Below, in pieces: positions 1 through 8,246 of a stretch of 26,853 bases of DNA (the first letter of the stretch is position 1; each line of letters starts with the position of its first letter). Below the pieces are notes generated by a model that made no database searches, was not told the origin of the DNA, and saw only the letters and a list, made by a program, of their open reading frames with translations. Location: assembly GCF_036568765.1 (NCBI RefSeq), contig NZ_DATCRY010000054.1:1-26853 (forward strand). The letters run 5' to 3'. The stretch comes from GSA-30 sp036568765 (GTDB lineage Bacteria > Pseudomonadota > Gammaproteobacteria > Xanthomonadales > Rhodanobacteraceae). A program made the position numbers and the translations under genes.

Positions 1-176
1 CGGCGGCACAGTGGGCAGAAGAGTCGTGCCTTGCGACAGGCAAGCCGGGTTTCTATCCGAATGGGCACAAGATCGACGACGCATACGTCCAGGCGCAGCT
101 GCCATTGGCGGAAGAGCGTCTGCGTGAAGCGGGTCGTCGCCTGGCCGAAGTGCTCAATACGGCGCTTAGCCGTTAA
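1..176 (+). CDS. S1/P1-type nuclease, C-terminal fragment (5' end outside window)
   Basis: This is an open frame from base 3 to a TAA at 174-176, giving the last 57 residues of a protein whose start lies upstream of the window. What is visible is a WAEESC motif, a GFYP motif, a tyrosine-containing helix, and the ending AGRRLAEVLN followed by a short tail. That pattern (W..ES, GFYP, then a terminal AG.RLA..LN helix) is the usual C-terminus of zinc-dependent S1/P1 nucleases, which are secreted phosphodiesterases and 3'-nucleotidases that degrade single-stranded nucleic acids. The trinuclear zinc ligands lie mostly upstream and cannot be checked here. The gene is followed at once by a perfect GC-rich hairpin. 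The family call is from the C-terminal pattern only. Confidence 0.72.
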   Translation, partial: AAQWAEESCLATGKPGFYPNGHKIDDAYVQAQLPLAEERLREAGRRLAEVLNTALSR

Positions 177-182
177 GCCATC

Positions 183-212
183 ACGCCGGCCAGCGTTATC
201 GCGGGCCGGCGT
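183..212 (+). terminator. Rho-independent terminator of the nuclease gene
   Basis: A perfect 9-bp stem, ACGCCGGCC at 183-191 with GGCCGGCGT at 204-212, encloses a 12-nt loop. It starts 6 nt after the nuclease stop and is followed by a short T-rich run (TTGTTTCG). It sits between two convergent genes, so it may also stop transcription from the minus-strand peptidase. Confidence 0.7.
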
Positions 213-231
213 TGTTTCGACGGGACGCAGG

Positions 232-2244
232 TTACAGCGGCGCAGCAGGTGCTGTGGCTGTAGTGCTGGCGCCATCGCCAATATTGCGTCCCAGGAAATC
301 GAGCATCTTCTCGTACGCTTCTCGCTTATGGTCCGGTACGAAGAAACCATGCCCTTCATTGGGCATCACCAATTGCTCGTAATGCGTGCCATTTTTGTCC
401 AGAGCCTTGGTCAGTTCCCGGAAATTCTGGATCGGTACACGCGGGTCTTCGCCACCGTGGATGAGCAGCAAGTTGGCTTTGATCTTCGCTACGCCGCTCA
501 ATGGCGAACGCGCCAATAGATCGTTACGATCGGTACCCAGTGCCAGATCGAGGTAGGCATCGCCAGCCGTGGATTTGGATGTGTCGCTATGATCGACCTG
601 CACGCGCAGATCGTAGACGCCTGCATAGCCGATGGCGCATTTATACAGATCGGGCTCGCGTACGACGCCCTCCAGTGCGGCATAGCCGCCATAGCTACCG
701 CCATAAATACAGATGCGCTGAGATGACGTATAACCCTGCTCGATAGCCCAGTGTGTAGCGTCGGTGAGGTCGTCTTGCATGCTCAGGCCCCATTGGCGAT
801 AACCCAGCGTCTGAAACCAGCTGCCGTAGCCGCCCGAGCCACGATAATTGACTTGCAACACGGCATAGCCATGCGTTGCCAGCAATTGCACCTCGCCATC
901 GAAGCCCCAGGTGTCGAAGATGCCATGCGGGCCACCATGGGGAAGTACGACTAGTGGATACGGCTTTTTGCCCTCGGGCAGGGTGAGGAATCCGTGCAGC
1001 ATCAGACCATCGCGGGCCTTCAAGGCGACCGGTTCCATCGGGCGCATTTTTTCCGGGTCGATATGCGAACGTGCGCGAATCAGATGATGCGCTTGCATGG
1101 TCTTGAGGTCGAACAGGAAATAATCGCCTGGATCGCGATCGCTGGCGACATGGACGATGGCATGCTCGCCATCGCGGGTAAAGCTGGAGAAGTAGGCTAC
1201 TTCTCCCGGAAAATTAGCCTGCAGAGCCTTGGTCAGGCGTGCCTCGTTGCTGTTTTCGTCGAGAAAATGTAGCCCCGTCTTGCCGTCCGCTGTGACGATT
1301 GCATAGTAGTCCTTGCCGTCGGCTGTGCGCAGCAAATGCAGTGGGCTGGCAAACGAAGGTTGATAGACGGTGGTCCGCGCCAGGCTTCCCATATCCAGCA
1401 GTTCGATCGCATCGGGTTTCTTGTCCTGCGAAACCTGCACATAGAGCTTTGTGTTGTCGCGATTGAAGCCGATCGGCTCGATAGCGATGCCGCTTTTGAG
1501 CGGATCGTTGACCAGCTTCCAGTCTGCTTTGTTATCCGGGCGCGTCCACATCGAGGTGTGAATACCGTCGCTGGATGCCACGGCGACGCGTACCTGCCCG
1601 TCATTGTCATCGAACAGCGTGGCGTTTCGTGCGGGTGCCTGGCCGTCATAGTGAGCGCGGCCGTAATCCGTGTCGATGCGCTGGATTTCTGTGTACGTGC
1701 CGTCGGCCGAGCTGGAAAAGTGATTGGTGGCGATCAGGATCTGGCCAGAAGGCAGCGGCTTTGGATCGATGATGCGTGCGAACGCATAGGTTTCCTCGCC
1801 ATTCTTTTTTCGCATGCCGAACAGCTCTTCCTGATGCGAGCCATCCGGGTTGATAGCGAATATTTCTCCCGTCGACGCGGGCGTGTCCAAGGCATCGTGT
1901 TGAACCGCAAGGGAAGCGACGAGCCTGTCGTCGTTTGCCCAGAAGTAGCGAGCTATCAGCGCTTTTTTGCCCGAGTGGATAAGTCGGATGCCGACACCGG
2001 TCCGACCGTCGAAAATCGCGAATGCATTCTCGTGCGGCGTGTCCGGTATCGCTATGACGGCCGCGATGTATTTTCCGCCCGGCGAATATTGCACATCGTC
2101 GACTTCGGCTGGACCTACCAGATCGGTGATCGATGGCGTCGTGCCGGCCGTCGTGGCTTTCGGAGGGCTGTCTCCGGCGGCCGCAACGTTGAACGCGCAT
2201 GCGAGCAAAGCCGCATATACCCACGCTTTGTGAGCTGCTTTCAT
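232..2244 (-). CDS. Secreted S9 (prolyl oligopeptidase) family peptidase, paralog A
   Basis: This predicted 670-residue exported serine peptidase starts at the ATG ending at 2244, because that gives a classic signal peptide (MKAAHKAWVY, a hydrophobic run, then an AAA-type cleavage site). A purine-rich GGGGAGAAGGG ribosome site also abuts this ATG. The open frame extends 28 codons further upstream without such features. Residues about 35-400 are the variable, beta-propeller-like half. Residues about 410-660 are the alpha/beta hydrolase domain with the triad visible: Ser517 in GGSYGG, Asp600 in GGEDPRVP and His632 in NEGHGF, plus the oxyanion motif HGGPHG. S9 enzymes cleave short peptides; here the likely place is the periplasm. 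A close paralog lies immediately upstream on the same strand, about 160 bp away. S9C (acylaminoacyl-peptidase-like) is the likeliest subfamily, but this was not tested. Confidence 0.92.
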   Translation of the reverse strand: MKAAHKAWVYAALLACAFNVAAAGDSPPKATTAGTTPSITDLVGPAEVDDVQYSPGGKYIAAVIAIPDTPHENAFAIFDGRTGVGIRLIHSGKKALIARYFWANDDRLVASLAVQHDALDTPASTGEIFAINPDGSHQEELFGMRKKNGEETYAFARIIDPKPLPSGQILIATNHFSSSADGTYTEIQRIDTDYGRAHYDGQAPARNATLFDDNDGQVRVAVASSDGIHTSMWTRPDNKADWKLVNDPLKSGIAIEPIGFNRDNTKLYVQVSQDKKPDAIELLDMGSLARTTVYQPSFASPLHLLRTADGKDYYAIVTADGKTGLHFLDENSNEARLTKALQANFPGEVAYFSSFTRDGEHAIVHVASDRDPGDYFLFDLKTMQAHHLIRARSHIDPEKMRPMEPVALKARDGLMLHGFLTLPEGKKPYPLVVLPHGGPHGIFDTWGFDGEVQLLATHGYAVLQVNYRGSGGYGSWFQTLGYRQWGLSMQDDLTDATHWAIEQGYTSSQRICIYGGSYGGYAALEGVVREPDLYKCAIGYAGVYDLRVQVDHSDTSKSTAGDAYLDLALGTDRNDLLARSPLSGVAKIKANLLLIHGGEDPRVPIQNFRELTKALDKNGTHYEQLVMPNEGHGFFVPDHKREAYEKMLDFLGRNIGDGASTTATAPAAPL

Positions 2245-2404
2245 CCCTTCTCCCCTGTGTTGTATCGCTTTGCGGCGGTAGTATCTTTGCGCCGTTGCCT
2301 GAGCCCTCCCCGGCGGCTCTTGGCGCATGTTATGCGCGAACGAGCTTTATTACGACAGGCATAGCGATTCGCAAATGGTTGCGTCTGGTGCGTAGCGTGG
2401 CGGG

Positions 2405-4447
2405 CTAAGGCGAGGCGCTGTCGGTAGCCGTGTCGCCGTCTTGCGGACCGCCGATAAAGCGATCGAGGAAATCGAGCAGCTTCCGGTATGCCGCCAGCCG
2501 ATGGCTTTCCAGATAGAAGCCGTGTCCCTCGTCCGGTTCGGTCAAGGCTTCGTACTTCTTGCCCGCCTTATCCAGCGCACGCGTGAACTCGTTGAAGTTG
2601 GCGAACGGCACACGTTCGTCGGCGCCGCCATGGATCAACAACAGAGGGGCCTGCAGGCGGTCCACCCCGTTGAGCGGAGAGCGCTTGAGCAGGTCGTCGC
2701 GATCCTTACCCAGCACGCTATTGAGATAGGCAGTGCCAGTATCGCTACGTTGCGTGTCGCTCTTGTCCAGTTGGATGCGCAGGTCGTAAATACCGGCATA
2801 TCCGATAGCGCAACGGTAGAGTCCCGGTTCGCGTACCGCGCCTTCGATAGCGGCATAGCCTCCGTAACTTTTGCCGTAGATGCAGATGCGCTTGGAATCG
2901 GCGTAGCCATTCTCGATAGCCCAGCGTGTGGCGTCGGTCAGGTCGTCCTGCATCGCCATCCCCCATTGCCGATATCCCTTTTGTTCAAAAGCCTGCCCGT
3001 ACCCGCCCGAACCTCGATAGTTGACTCGAAGTACGGCATAGCCATGTGCGGCCAGCATCTGCGTTTCGCTGTCGTAGCCCCAAGCGTCGGCTATCCCGTG
3101 GGGGCCGCCGTGCGGCAGGACCACCAGCGGGTAGGGACGCTGCCCGAGTGGCTCGGTAAGGAAGCCGTGTAGCGTCAGACCGTCGCGGGCCTGCATGGCG
3201 ATCGGCTGCATAGGGCGCATGCGTTGCGGCTCGATCCAGCGACGGCGGCTGAGCAAGTAACGGGCGTTGCGCGTGTCGAAATCGAACAGGAAGTAATCGC
3301 CCGGATTTCGATCGCTGCTGATATTGAGAATGGCGACTTTGCCATCGCGGGTGAAGCTTGTCATAGCCACCAGCTGCCCTGGGAATTTTGCCGCCAGCGC
3401 TCTGGTCATGACGGCCTCGGGACAGCCTGGGTCGATGTAGTACAGCCGGGGCAGGCCATCGCGTGTGACAACGGCGTAGTAATCCTTGCCGTCGGCAGTT
3501 GGCAGCAACTCTCCCGGATCGGCGAATTGACCTTGGTAAATCAATTTACGTTGGCCATTGGTCGGATCCATCAGTTCGATGGAAGCAGGGCCCTGCGGAT
3601 GGCTTACGCGTACGTAGACGCGAGTATTGTCACGGTTGAAGCCGATGGGCTGGATATTGATGTGCGATTTTGCAGAATCGTTGAGCAGCCACCATTCCTT
3701 ATCGCCGCCCTCGGGGCCACGGCCCCACAGGCGCAAGCCCAGGTAGTCGCCCGTGCCCAGTGCGGTGCGAACCTGGCCGTTGTTATCGGCGACGAAATAG
3801 GCGTCTGCCACGGGAGCCGTATCCACACGCCGGGTGCGTCCGGTGTCGACGTCCAGGCGTTCGATGGACGGAATGGCGCCTTTGCGACTGGTGGTGTAAT
3901 CGCGGGCGGCAATCAGTAGCTCATGCCCGTCGAGCAAGGTCGTGTCGACAATCGTCGCCGCCGCATTGCGCTGCTCCCCGCCACGCCGATCGATACGGAT
4001 GCCGTTACGCGAGCTGCCGCGCCATCCGAACAGATACATGCCGTGCTTGCCATCGATGTCGGTGGCGATAAGTTCGCCTGTCGGAACGGGGGTGTCGAGA
4101 AACCCTATGCGCGTACTCAGGCTGGCGACGAGGCGTCGGTCGCTGACCCAGACGTAGTCGTCAATCCGGTCGCGGTGGCCTGACGGGAAGCTATAAACCA
4201 GCTTGTTGTTATGAATGTCGATGATGGCCAAGACGTTTTCGTACGGATCGCCAGGCATGGGCGTGATGGCGGATAGGTAATTGCCATCGGGCGAAATCTT
4301 GACCTGTGAAAACTCATCCGGACGAACGAAGTCCTCGAGCTGTGGGATACCGGAAGTAGAAGGCGATGCGGGTGTGCCGCTTGCCGCGTATGCGGTAGAA
4401 GCCAGGCTGGCTGCCAGCAGCGTCGCGATAATCCTGTTCCATGACAT
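2405..4447 (-). CDS. Secreted S9 (prolyl oligopeptidase) family peptidase, paralog B
   Basis: This 680-residue exported serine peptidase begins at an ATG with a clear signal peptide (MSWNRIIATLLAASLASTAYA). It has the same two-part architecture as its downstream neighbour: a propeller-like N-terminal half and a C-terminal hydrolase domain. The triad is Ser527 in GKSYGG, Asp610 in GGADERVP and His642 in DEGHGF. Long stretches match paralog A nearly word for word, such as the NYRGSGGYG and RQWG segments, so the pair is a tandem duplication. The nucleophile motif differs (GK-S versus GG-S) and the propeller halves diverge, so substrate preference may differ. The ribosome site (GGGAA, about 9 nt before ATG) is weaker than that of paralog A. 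The two genes could share a transcript, but the 160-bp gap leaves room for a separate promoter. Confidence 0.92.
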   Translation of the reverse strand: MSWNRIIATLLAASLASTAYAASGTPASPSTSGIPQLEDFVRPDEFSQVKISPDGNYLSAITPMPGDPYENVLAIIDIHNNKLVYSFPSGHRDRIDDYVWVSDRRLVASLSTRIGFLDTPVPTGELIATDIDGKHGMYLFGWRGSSRNGIRIDRRGGEQRNAAATIVDTTLLDGHELLIAARDYTTSRKGAIPSIERLDVDTGRTRRVDTAPVADAYFVADNNGQVRTALGTGDYLGLRLWGRGPEGGDKEWWLLNDSAKSHINIQPIGFNRDNTRVYVRVSHPQGPASIELMDPTNGQRKLIYQGQFADPGELLPTADGKDYYAVVTRDGLPRLYYIDPGCPEAVMTRALAAKFPGQLVAMTSFTRDGKVAILNISSDRNPGDYFLFDFDTRNARYLLSRRRWIEPQRMRPMQPIAMQARDGLTLHGFLTEPLGQRPYPLVVLPHGGPHGIADAWGYDSETQMLAAHGYAVLRVNYRGSGGYGQAFEQKGYRQWGMAMQDDLTDATRWAIENGYADSKRICIYGKSYGGYAAIEGAVREPGLYRCAIGYAGIYDLRIQLDKSDTQRSDTGTAYLNSVLGKDRDDLLKRSPLNGVDRLQAPLLLIHGGADERVPFANFNEFTRALDKAGKKYEALTEPDEGHGFYLESHRLAAYRKLLDFLDRFIGGPQDGDTATDSASP

Positions 4448-4830
4448 CGAGTAGCGTTCCCATTCGCAGCCCTTGCGGAGTGACTCATGCTAGCGAGGTC
4501 GGCTGCGGCTGTGCTTGGCTGCCGAGTCCGTCGTTATGCTGCGGTGCAATGACGGGCGCCGATGGACCCTTATGGTTTCTTCGGACCATGCCACTTGCTG
4601 TGGCGCCGATGCGATCGGCATGCGTGGTATGCGCGGCGTTGCCTCGACCACTTTCACCCAAGTCTCGCTGGACAAGGCGTAGTGATGCAGACCAGTTCGT
4701 CGCCGTTTCAGTGGTACGCGAGGTCTGCTGCAGAGATCGCCAAAAAGGCCACTTTTTCGCGCCGGATGTAACGCAACGAAAATGCTTCACGGATGTTTGG
4801 ACGGCCATAAAGTTCTGCTACCTTGCCTGG
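4448..4830. other. Intergenic region between divergent peptidase and pyk genes
   Basis: These 383 bp lie between a minus-strand peptidase start and the plus-strand pyruvate kinase start. Open frames across it have no ribosome sites and no recognisable products. It contains two small hairpins: GCCGAT/ATCGGC at 4605-4619, and AAAAAG/CTTTTT at 4742-4757. Both promoters should lie here. The pyk side has a plausible one close to the gene; for the peptidase only a weak TAGCAT -10 candidate was seen. Confidence 0.6.
4786..4813 (+). promoter_or_regulatory. Candidate sigma-70 promoter of pyk
   Basis: TTCACG (4786-4791) and TAAAGT (4808-4813) are separated by 16 bp, each matching the consensus at 4 of 6 positions. 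The implied transcription start lies only about 10 nt before the ATG at 4831. That fits the absence of a Shine-Dalgarno sequence there. It is hand-matched and weak on its own. Confidence 0.35.
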
Positions 4831-6303
4831 ATGACTACCGAAACTTTCATGCGACGTACCAAGATTGTCGCCACCCTGGGGCCGGCCACCGATGCGCCGG
4901 GCATGCTGCAAAAAATCATCACCGAGGGCGTCGATGTCGTTCGATTGAACCTGTCGCATGGCCAGCCGGACGATCATCGTGCGCGTGCCAATGCCGTGCG
5001 CGACGCCGCCGCGATGGTTGGCCGCGAGGTCGGTATCCTTGCCGACCTGCAGGGACCCAAGATTCGCGTCGAACGTTTCGCCAACGGGCCGGTACAACTG
5101 GTCGAGGGGAACACGTTCGTACTGGATTGCCGCCCGGGCACGCCGCCCGGCGACGAGACGCGCGTGGGCGTGAGCTATTACGACCTGCCCAAAGACGTGG
5201 CTCCGGGGGATGTGCTGCTGCTCGACGATGGCCTGGTCGCCATGACCGTCGAGGAAGTGGTCGGCAGCGAGATCCGCTGCCGCGTGCTGATCGGCGGCAA
5301 GCTGTCCGATCGAAAGGGCTTGAACCGACAAGGTGGCGGCCTGTCGGTGGATGCGCTGTCCGATAAGGACAAGGCCGACATCAAACTGGCTGCGGAAATC
5401 GGTGCCGACTTCCTCGCCGTCTCGTTCGTACGCTCGGCGGCGGACATGGACCAGGCACGGCGGCTGCTGCGCGAAGCCGGCGGCAACGCCGCGCTCGTGG
5501 CGAAGATCGAGCGTGCCGATGCCATTCCCGTGTTGGGGGAGATCATCGACGCCTCCGATGTCGTGATGGTGGCGCGTGGCGACCTGGGCGTGGAGATCGG
5601 CGATGCCGAACTGCCGGGTCTGCAGAAGAAGATCATCCGCGAAACCGTACAGCGCAACCGGGCGGTGATCACCGCCACGCAGATGTTGCAGTCGATGGTG
5701 CGCTCGCCGATTCCGACTCGCGCCGAAGTGCTGGACGTCGCCAATGCCGTGATCGACGGCACCGATGCGGTCATGCTCTCGGAAGAATCGGCGGCCGGTG
5801 CGCACCCGGACAAGGCGGTGGCTGCCCTGCGTCGTATCTGCCTGGGTGCCGAGCGGCAGTTCGAGCCCAAGGAGGACCTGGCAACCGCCGGTCATCGCAT
5901 CGATCGTACCGACCAGGCCATCGCACTGGCTGCGATGGTGCTGGCGAGCGAGGTCGGTTGCCGGGCAATTGTGGCCCTGACCGAGTCGGGGGCGACGGCG
6001 CAATGGCTGTCGCGTTACCGCAGCGCCGTACCGATCTATGCGCTGTCGCCATTTGCCGATGCGCGTCGTCGCATGCTGATGCTGCGCGATGTACAGCCAG
6101 TCGAATTCACCCATGGCGGGCAGACCATGGCAGCGTCCGCTCGCAAAGCGGTTCAGGAGTTGTTTGCACAGGGCAAACTGGCCGAGGGAGATCGCGTCGT
6201 CGTGACTCACGGCGATCATGTCGGCCGGGGCGGCGGAACGAATACCGTCAAGCTGCTTTCGGTCGGTGCCGAGGGCATGGTGGAAAGCCTGCGCGATCTC
6301 TGA
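4831..6303 (+). CDS. pyk: Pyruvate kinase
   Basis: This enzyme catalyses the last step of glycolysis, phosphoenolpyruvate plus ADP to pyruvate plus ATP, in the cytoplasm. The 490-residue protein has the normal length. Visible motifs are the N-terminal RRTKIVATLGPAT strand, DLQGPKIR (about 72-79), catalytic Lys225 in VAKIERAD, the metal and substrate segment ARGDLGVE (248-255), and TATQMLQSM (281-289). The start is placed at ATG 4831 (MTTETFMRR); ATG 4849 (MRRTKIV) is an alternative. Neither has a Shine-Dalgarno sequence, and the open frame extends upstream to 4441 without protein-like content. A candidate promoter about 10 nt upstream suggests a very short or absent leader. pyk is followed by an unrelated small secreted protein, then aldolase. 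Confidence 0.96.
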   Translation: MTTETFMRRTKIVATLGPATDAPGMLQKIITEGVDVVRLNLSHGQPDDHRARANAVRDAAAMVGREVGILADLQGPKIRVERFANGPVQLVEGNTFVLDCRPGTPPGDETRVGVSYYDLPKDVAPGDVLLLDDGLVAMTVEEVVGSEIRCRVLIGGKLSDRKGLNRQGGGLSVDALSDKDKADIKLAAEIGADFLAVSFVRSAADMDQARRLLREAGGNAALVAKIERADAIPVLGEIIDASDVVMVARGDLGVEIGDAELPGLQKKIIRETVQRNRAVITATQMLQSMVRSPIPTRAEVLDVANAVIDGTDAVMLSEESAAGAHPDKAVAALRRICLGAERQFEPKEDLATAGHRIDRTDQAIALAAMVLASEVGCRAIVALTESGATAQWLSRYRSAVPIYALSPFADARRRMLMLRDVQPVEFTHGGQTMAASARKAVQELFAQGKLAEGDRVVVTHGDHVGRGGGTNTVKLLSVGAEGMVESLRDL

Positions 6304-6318
6304 TCTTTATCTGTCCTG

Positions 6319-6346
6319 AAGCCGCCGGCTCCGGTGTCGGTGGCTT
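6319..6346 (+). terminator. Possible terminator hairpin after pyk
   Basis: AAGCCGCCG (6319-6327) pairs with CGGTGGCTT (6338-6346) over 9 bp including one G-T pair, 16 nt after the pyk stop. There is no T-run after it, so intrinsic termination is uncertain. Confidence 0.4.
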
Positions 6347-6357
6347 GGACAGCGGCG

Positions 6358-6402
6358 GCTGCGATGTTTGCCGCTTCGATGTTGGCTGCTTCGATGTTGG
6401 AT
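6358..6402. repeat. Three imperfect 15-nt tandem repeats
   Basis: Units at 6358-6372, 6373-6387 and 6388-6402 share the core GCTTCGATGTTGG. Units 2 and 3 differ only at one of the last two bases; unit 1 is more diverged. They lie between the pyk hairpin and the ribosome site of the next gene. Confidence 0.75.
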
Positions 6403-6462
6403 GGGATGGTGCCCGCTGCCGTACACTCACACCACCCCACCCATCGCGCAGGAGGCTGTCCC

Positions 6463-6909
6463 ATGAGTACGACCCGCCGTTCGATCATCGGCAGCCTTTT
6501 GCTTGGTGCGCTCTTGGCTGGTGCCTTGCCGGTGCAGGCACAGGATGCTCCCAGAGTCGCTCCGGAAGGGCTGGTCAACCACTGGATCCTGCTCAATACC
6601 AAAGTCGACGCCGATATACCCAACTCTGGACATAACCTCGACAAGCCGGTTTGCGCGGCAATCAAGTACACCGTCGGTTCGGACGGAGTGCCGCTGAATG
6701 TGGAAGTTGCCAAGGTGGTGCCGCAGAGCGATCTGGGCACCGTCGGCGAGGGCATCGTCAAGCGCTTCCGGTATGGCCCGTCGCTGAGTAACCAGCATGC
6801 CATCCCGGTGGATACCTACTACGTGATCTCGTTCAACCTGCCCACCGATCCGGCCCAGGCCAAGCAGATTACGGACGCTTGCAGACTGCCGGGCTACGCC
6901 GCCAGTTGA
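6463..6909 (+). CDS. Small exported protein with TonB C-terminal-like domain
   Basis: This 148-residue protein begins at ATG 6463, preceded by GGAGG at a 7-nt spacing. The N-terminus is a typical signal peptide ending PVQA-QD. Residues about 60-140 have the layout of the TonB C-terminal fold: a strand (IKYTVGSDGVPLNVEVAKV), a helix (a GTVGEGIVKRFRYGPS segment), and a last strand (TYYVISFNLP). TonB itself has an N-terminal membrane anchor and a proline-rich spacer that contact ExbB/ExbD. Here both are missing and the domain is simply exported. It is therefore unlikely to transduce energy. Such stand-alone proteins are often annotated as energy transducer TonB. Its real role is unknown; a soluble periplasmic binding role is speculation. 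No ExbB, ExbD or receptor gene is nearby. Confidence 0.75.
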   Translation: MSTTRRSIIGSLLLGALLAGALPVQAQDAPRVAPEGLVNHWILLNTKVDADIPNSGHNLDKPVCAAIKYTVGSDGVPLNVEVAKVVPQSDLGTVGEGIVKRFRYGPSLSNQHAIPVDTYYVISFNLPTDPAQAKQITDACRLPGYAAS

Positions 6910-6998
6910 GCCTGGGGCTTCCCGGCGGCCTGAAGGTATGCCGGAGCCCAGGTCCCGGGCGTTCCAAGGTCCGGCCGAGACCGGCCGGGCCGATGGGC

Positions 6999-7004
6999 TA
7001 TAAT
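6999..7004 (+). promoter_or_regulatory. -10 element of the aldolase promoter
   Basis: There is a perfect TATAAT in the context GGGCTATAATCCTGCGCC. No convincing -35 hexamer lies 16-18 bp upstream. A start near 7011 would give a leader of about 83 nt before the ATG at 7094. Confidence 0.5.
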
Positions 7005-7093
7005 CCTGCGCCTTATAGCCTTGCCGGCCTCCGTGCCGGCATTTTCGTCATGTCGCGCGGTCTGACCGGCCACGCATGTTCTACGGAGTCGTC

Positions 7094-8098
7094 ATGAGCA
7101 TCGAAGATCTCGAAAGCATTGCCTTGGCCATGGTTGCGCCCGGCAAGGGCATCATCGCCATCGATGAGTCGACCAACACCATCAAGAAGCGCTTCGAGGC
7201 CGTCGGCATCGAGAACACCGAGGAGAATCGCCGTGCTTACCGCGAGCTCCTGCTCACCACGCCGGGTCTGAACGAGCACATCTCCGGCGCCATCCTGTAC
7301 GACGAAACCATCCGCCAGTCCACCAAGGACGGCGTGCCGTTTACCCAGGTCATGAAGAAGAACGGCATCATCCCGGGCATCAAGGTCGACAAGGGGCCGG
7401 TGCCGCTGGCTGGCTTCCCGGGCGACGTGGTTACCGAAGGCCTCGACGGCCTGCGTGAGCGCTTGGCCGAGTACGCCAAGCTGGGTGCCCAGTTCGCCAA
7501 GTGGCGCGCCGTGATCAATATCAGCGAAGAAAACCCCAGCTCCACCGCCATCGAGGCCAACTGCCACGCTCTGGCACGCTATGCCGCACTGTGCCAGGAG
7601 GCCGGTCTGGTACCGATGGTTGAGCCGGAAGTGATCATGGACGGCGAGCACACCATCGAAGTCAGCTACGAAGTGCACGAAGCCGTGCTGCGTAGCCTGT
7701 TCAATGCGCTTTACGAGCAGAACGTGTTGCTGGAAGGCACCATCCTGAAGGTCAGCATGGTTATTCCGGGCAAGGACTGCGACGAGCAGGCCGAAGTCGA
7801 AGAAGTGGCCGAAGCTACTGTTCGCGTGCTCAAGACCACCGTTCCGGCGACCTTGCCAGGCATCGTGTTCCTCTCCGGTGGCCAGACGGACGAACAGTCC
7901 ACCGCGCACCTGAATGCGATGAATCGCATGGGCCCGCATCCGTGGCCGTTGTCGTTCTCTTACGGTCGCGCCATGCAGCAGGCTGCATTGAAGCTGTGGT
8001 CGAAGGACCTGAAGGCGAACCTGGCGGAAGCGCAGAAGGTGGTGCACGCGCGCGCGAAGGAAAATGGCCTGGCCGCGCTGGGCCAATGGAACGGCTGA
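7094..8098 (+). CDS. Class I fructose-bisphosphate aldolase
   Basis: This cytoplasmic glycolytic and gluconeogenic enzyme cleaves fructose-1,6-bisphosphate into dihydroxyacetone phosphate and glyceraldehyde-3-phosphate through a Schiff base. The 334-residue protein is of the animal-like class I type. Visible motifs are GKGIIAIDEST (18-28), the KVDKG segment (97-101), KWR at 136-138, the Schiff-base lysine Lys219 in LEGTILKVSMV, and FLSGGQTDE (259-267). It is not the metal-dependent class II enzyme, nor the DhnA-type class I enzyme of E. coli FbaB. The start at 7094 (MSIEDL) is preferred over an in-frame ATG at 7076 because TACGGAG lies just before it. A TATAAT box lies about 90 nt upstream. 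The gene clusters with other central-carbon genes. Confidence 0.96.
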   Translation: MSIEDLESIALAMVAPGKGIIAIDESTNTIKKRFEAVGIENTEENRRAYRELLLTTPGLNEHISGAILYDETIRQSTKDGVPFTQVMKKNGIIPGIKVDKGPVPLAGFPGDVVTEGLDGLRERLAEYAKLGAQFAKWRAVINISEENPSSTAIEANCHALARYAALCQEAGLVPMVEPEVIMDGEHTIEVSYEVHEAVLRSLFNALYEQNVLLEGTILKVSMVIPGKDCDEQAEVEEVAEATVRVLKTTVPATLPGIVFLSGGQTDEQSTAHLNAMNRMGPHPWPLSFSYGRAMQQAALKLWSKDLKANLAEAQKVVHARAKENGLAALGQWNG

Positions 8099-8118
8099 AA
8101 GCCGTGCGCGTGATCTTC

Positions 8119-8136
8119 GGCGCCCCGAGTGGCGCC
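8119..8136 (+). terminator. Hairpin after aldolase gene (first)
   Basis: GGCGCC (8119-8124) and GGCGCC (8131-8136) form a 6-bp stem with a 6-nt loop, 20 nt after the stop. It is followed only by TTGG, so it is a weak terminator candidate. Confidence 0.35.
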
Positions 8137-8166
8137 TTGGCCGTCAATGAATCCATAACGATCGAA

Positions 8167-8194
8167 GTAAGAAGGGCGTCGCCGTCCTTCTTAC
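8167..8194 (+). terminator. Long hairpin after aldolase gene (second)
   Basis: GTAAGAAGGGCG (8167-8178) pairs with CGTCCTTCTTAC (8183-8194) over 12 bp with one G-T pair and a TCGC tetraloop. This is the more stable of two hairpins between the aldolase and dioxygenase genes. No T-run follows, so it could instead be an RNA-stability element or a leader structure of the next gene, which starts 53 nt on. Confidence 0.5.
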
Positions 8195-8246
8195 GGTTGA
8201 CGGTGCGCCTTTAAAATATGCCTTTGTTCCGGGGAGTGTTTTCGCA

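Noticed and set aside
1336..2364. 342-codon plus-strand frame inside the first peptidase gene
   Set aside because: The opposite strand carries the complete S9 triad and signal peptide; this frame has neither motif nor ribosome site.
4708..6219. 503-codon minus-strand frame opposite pyk
   Set aside because: It mirrors a GC-rich conserved gene, is His/Arg-rich with no motif, and has no ribosome site. It is a shadow of pyk.
7013..8086. 357-codon minus-strand frame opposite the aldolase gene
   Set aside because: It covers the aldolase gene almost exactly, with no motif or initiation site.
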